Of a stretch of 8,104 nucleotides of DNA, positions 5,841 to 8,104 are shown in pieces (the stretch's first letter is position 1; the number at the start of each line of letters is the position of its first letter). The position numbers and the translations under genes were made by a program. Under the pieces are notes generated by a model. The model worked only from the letters and a program-made list of their open reading frames with translations, did not search any database and was not told the DNA's origin. Source of the DNA: Spirosoma sp. (GTDB lineage Bacteria > Bacteroidota > Bacteroidia > Cytophagales > Spirosomataceae); assembly GCA_028288385.1 (NCBI GenBank), contig JAQBNX010000052.1:1-8104 (forward strand), written 5' to 3'.

Positions 5841-6974
5841 GTGGTTGTTCTTATCATCATTAGCACTCTCTACGCCTTATTCACCAGCCTGCTGTGGTTA
5901 ACGTGGCTGCGGATACCCGTTTTTCGGCCCATTAAAACCCTCGAGCAAAGTCCGACGATCACCGTCATCATCCCGGTTCGGAACGAAGCCACTAATATCC
6001 GCCATCTGCTGGAGGATTTAAGCCGCCAGACTTACGCCCATTTCGACGTTATTGTGGCCGACGATGCCTCAACCGACAACACACTGGCCATTGTCCAGCA
6101 GTATGCTTCACAGGCGCTGTTTTCGTTACGTTCGCTGCCTCTTGGCGACGAGCGCACGGCTTCACCTAAAAAACGGGCCATCACCCAAAGCATAGCCCTG
6201 GCCACCGGCGAGTTGATTGTGACTACTGATGGCGATTGTCGCGTGGGGCCAGACTGGCTCGCGTCGATCGCTTCCTTTTATGAGCAAACCGGCGCTAAAC
6301 TGATTTCGGGTCCTGTTACGTTTACAACCGGGTATCAAAAGCCCCATCCAACACTATTTGATACCCTGCAAATAGTTGAGTTTGCCAGCCTTATTGGGTC
6401 GGGGGCCTGCACAATGGCGCTGGGGCTGCCTACCATGTGCAACGGAGCCAACCTTTGTTACGAAAAGCGGGTCTTTGCCGAAGTTGGCGGTTTTGCGGGT
6501 GTTGATCACCTTGCATCGGGCGACGACGAATTCCTGATGCACAAGATTGCGGGTCGCTATCCCAATGGTGTCCGATTTTTAAAAGTAGAGGAAGCCATCG
6601 TCAGTACGCATCCGCACCGGTCCCTGTCGGCGTTTTATCGCCAGCGTAAACGCTGGGCTAGCAAATGGCGGGCTTACGAAAGCTGGCTGCCCACGTTACT
6701 GGCTCTTTTTGTTTTACTGAGCAATGTGGCCCCGGTTGTTGCCGTTTTGGGGTGGTGGTTTGGCTTTTTAACAGCTAAAACCACCCTTATGGTAGTTGTT
6801 CTGAAGATGATACCCGAGTTTTTGTTTTTACGGCAGATTCTTGTTTTTTTACAAAAAAAAGCGTCAGTAGGTGCGATTCCGCTTACGCAGTTAATTTACC
6901 CCTTCTACGTCCTATTCATCGGGCTAGCTGCTCAGGGAAAAGGGTACCGTTGGAAAGGGCGAAACCTGGAATGA
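5841..6974 (+). CDS. Membrane-bound family 2 glycosyltransferase
   Basis: This is a 377-residue glycosyltransferase of the processive, hyaluronan/cellulose/PNAG-synthase-like GT2 type. An N-terminal membrane segment (~3-22) precedes the GT-A catalytic domain, and about three C-terminal hydrophobic segments follow (~283-305, 308-335, 345-364). Catalytic motifs seen are TVIIPVRNEA (~41-50), VADDAS with D74/D75, the metal-binding TDGDC (D130, D132), the general-base region GDDEF (~227-231), and QRKRW (268-272), the QxxRW signature of processive enzymes. It would use a nucleotide sugar; donor and product are unknown. The start is taken as GTG 5841, the only in-frame start near the membrane segment. 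An ATG at 5816, better placed after the previous gene, is one nucleotide out of frame (see findings). Its TGA overlaps the ATG of the next gene. Confidence 0.92.
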   Translation: MVVLIIISTLYALFTSLLWLTWLRIPVFRPIKTLEQSPTITVIIPVRNEATNIRHLLEDLSRQTYAHFDVIVADDASTDNTLAIVQQYASQALFSLRSLPLGDERTASPKKRAITQSIALATGELIVTTDGDCRVGPDWLASIASFYEQTGAKLISGPVTFTTGYQKPHPTLFDTLQIVEFASLIGSGACTMALGLPTMCNGANLCYEKRVFAEVGGFAGVDHLASGDDEFLMHKIAGRYPNGVRFLKVEEAIVSTHPHRSLSAFYRQRKRWASKWRAYESWLPTLLALFVLLSNVAPVVAVLGWWFGFLTAKTTLMVVVLKMIPEFLFLRQILVFLQKKASVGAIPLTQLIYPFYVLFIGLAAQGKGYRWKGRNLE

Positions 6975-7687
6975 ACAGAGGCATATGGCTGGATCGTCAG
7001 CCAACGGTCAATCTGCTAATCCACAAATGCATAAATACGGTGTCTTTCTTTCTGCATAAGTCAAACTTCCTCATCCGTACCATCTACCCGGAATTCTGGT
7101 GGAAAATCGACGATGAGGCTACTCCAACAATATACCTAACGTTCGATGATGGCCCTATCCCAGAGGTTACTACGTTCGTGTTGGAACAATTAGATAAATA
7201 TGCTGCCCAGGCAACGTTTTTCTGCATCGGCGACAACGTACGAAGGCATAATGACGTACTGTATAAAGTGCTGGAAGCGGGACATATGGTTGGTAATCAC
7301 ACGTTCAATCACCTCAATGGGTGGAAAACCGATGATGCCGTTTATCTGGAAAATATCCAAAAATGTCAGGAGCAACTTGGATTTGAAACCGCGCTTTTCC
7401 GGCCACCCTACGGACGAATCAGAAAGACGCAGGCGGCAGAGGTAATCGAAAACTATTCCATTGTGATGTGGGACGTCTTAACCGGCGATTTTGACCGAAA
7501 ACTCTCCGCCGATTTGTGCCTGCGAAAAACAATTCAATATACCGAACCCGGCTCCATTGTCGTATTTCACGATAGCCTCAAAGCCTGGCCCACCATGCGC
7601 TATGTGCTACCCCGGATGCTGGCTTACTTCGCCGAACGTGGCTATTCGTTCCGGGCCGTTCCGCAACCCATTTATGCCGGCTACTGA
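6971..7687 (+). CDS. NodB-type polysaccharide deacetylase
   Basis: This is a 238-residue carbohydrate esterase 4 (NodB homology) protein that would remove N-acetyl groups from a GlcNAc-containing glycan with a divalent metal. All five family motifs are visible: LTFDDGP with D59 and D60; NHTFNH with metal ligands H110 and H114; FRPPYG (~143-148); the motif 4 region VMWDVLTGDFD (~165-175); and VVFHDS with H200. The N-terminal ~50 residues before the catalytic domain include a mildly hydrophobic stretch but no clear cleavable signal, so a cytoplasmic or membrane-associated location is likely. ATG 6971 was preferred to TTG 6950 because it gives an ATGA overlap with the glycosyltransferase, a sign of translational coupling. 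The next gene starts inside its last codons. Confidence 0.93.
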   Translation: MNRGIWLDRQPTVNLLIHKCINTVSFFLHKSNFLIRTIYPEFWWKIDDEATPTIYLTFDDGPIPEVTTFVLEQLDKYAAQATFFCIGDNVRRHNDVLYKVLEAGHMVGNHTFNHLNGWKTDDAVYLENIQKCQEQLGFETALFRPPYGRIRKTQAAEVIENYSIVMWDVLTGDFDRKLSADLCLRKTIQYTEPGSIVVFHDSLKAWPTMRYVLPRMLAYFAERGYSFRAVPQPIYAGY

Positions 7688-8104
7688 GTTACCTCCGGTC
7701 ATAAGCCTGCTGGTTGCCGCCCGCAACGAAGAGTCCACCATACTTAAATGCCTGCGGGCCATCGCCCAACTCGATTACCCCGCCGATGCCATCGAGGTGT
7801 TGATCGGCGACGACCAGTCCACCGACCAGACGACCGAGGTAGTGACCCAATTCATTGACGCGAATCCGCGCTTTTGTTTGGTCACGATAATAGATCAGCA
7901 GGACGGTCTTCAGGGGAAAGCCAACGTACTGGCGCAGTTAGCCCGGCTGGCGCGGGGTCAGTACTTATTCTTCACCGACGCCGACACGCAGGTGCCGACT
8001 GGCTGGCTTCAGGAAATGAGCCGATACCTGACCGAAAACGTGGGCATTGTCACAGGCGTCACCCTTCCCGAAGGACCAGCCCTTTTTCATAAATTGCAAG
8101 CCAT
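7674..8104 (+). CDS. Family 2 glycosyltransferase, N-terminal part (runs off the window)
   Basis: The frame is open from ATG 7674 to the right edge, giving 143 residues without a stop. It begins MPATELPPVISLLVAARNEE and shows the GT2 fold signs: VAARNEES (~14-21), the nucleotide-binding IGDDQSTD (D46/D47), GKANVLAQL (~81-89) and the metal-binding FTDADT (D102, D104). Unlike the first glycosyltransferase it has no N-terminal membrane segment before the catalytic domain; any C-terminal membrane helices would lie outside. Its start overlaps the deacetylase by 14 bp in another frame, so it belongs to the same operon. The two glycosyltransferases differ clearly in sequence and are not a recent duplication. 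Confidence 0.9.
   Translation, partial: MPATELPPVISLLVAARNEESTILKCLRAIAQLDYPADAIEVLIGDDQSTDQTTEVVTQFIDANPRFCLVTIIDQQDGLQGKANVLAQLARLARGQYLFFTDADTQVPTGWLQEMSRYLTENVGIVTGVTLPEGPALFHKLQA

Noticed and set aside
6950..6970. TTG start giving seven more residues on the deacetylase
   Set aside because: The ATG at 6971 overlaps the preceding stop as ATGA, the usual coupled arrangement, and the extra residues lie inside the glycosyltransferase gene.

Overview
The window looks like a piece of a Bacteroidota chromosome, most likely Cytophagales of the Spirosoma type. Four things suggest this: lipoproteins with a Bacteroidota-style YD-like repeat architecture, a RuvC with the extended C-terminal tail usual in that phylum, weak Shine-Dalgarno signals with GTG starts, and promoter-like elements that resemble the TTTG / TAnnTTTG type better than the sigma70 type. 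The phylum is fairly secure; the genus is a guess.

Layout. Bases 1-33 are probably the last ten codons of a gene that starts outside the window. Bases ~37-3640 hold a tandem array of three paralogous lipoprotein genes (199-1149, 1438-2391, 2702-3640), all on the + strand. Each has its own upstream region, and these regions are recognisably related, so the duplicated unit (about 1.24-1.26 kb) includes the 5' region as well as the gene. The third copy has lost the shared 3' flank. A perfect 30-bp inverted repeat (3652-3730) lies there instead and separates the array from two convergent genes. Those genes, on the - strand, are ruvC (4197-4790) and a YjbQ/UPF0047 protein (3739-4164), probably one transcript. 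A 32-bp divergent gap leads to a + strand operon that runs off the right edge: a YbhN/LPG-synthase-type membrane protein (4823-5803), a membrane family 2 glycosyltransferase (5841-6974), a NodB-type polysaccharide deacetylase (6971-7687) and a second family 2 glycosyltransferase (7674 to the edge). The last three genes overlap by 4 and 14 bp.

How the genes fit together. The right-hand operon looks like a set for making and N-deacetylating a cell-surface glycan or glycolipid, with the membrane protein as a possible lipid or glycolipid partner; the substrate cannot be read from sequence. RuvC resolves Holliday junctions. The lipoproteins should sit in the outer membrane facing the periplasm or the outside. 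Their function is unknown.

The least ordinary part is the lipoprotein array. The three genes are mosaics of each other: copy 3 resembles copy 1 in its upstream region and body, but copy 2 in its signal peptide and C-terminus. Conserved framework motifs alternate with loops that differ in length and sequence. This pattern suggests recombination or gene conversion within the array and a surface protein family under diversification. That is an inference.
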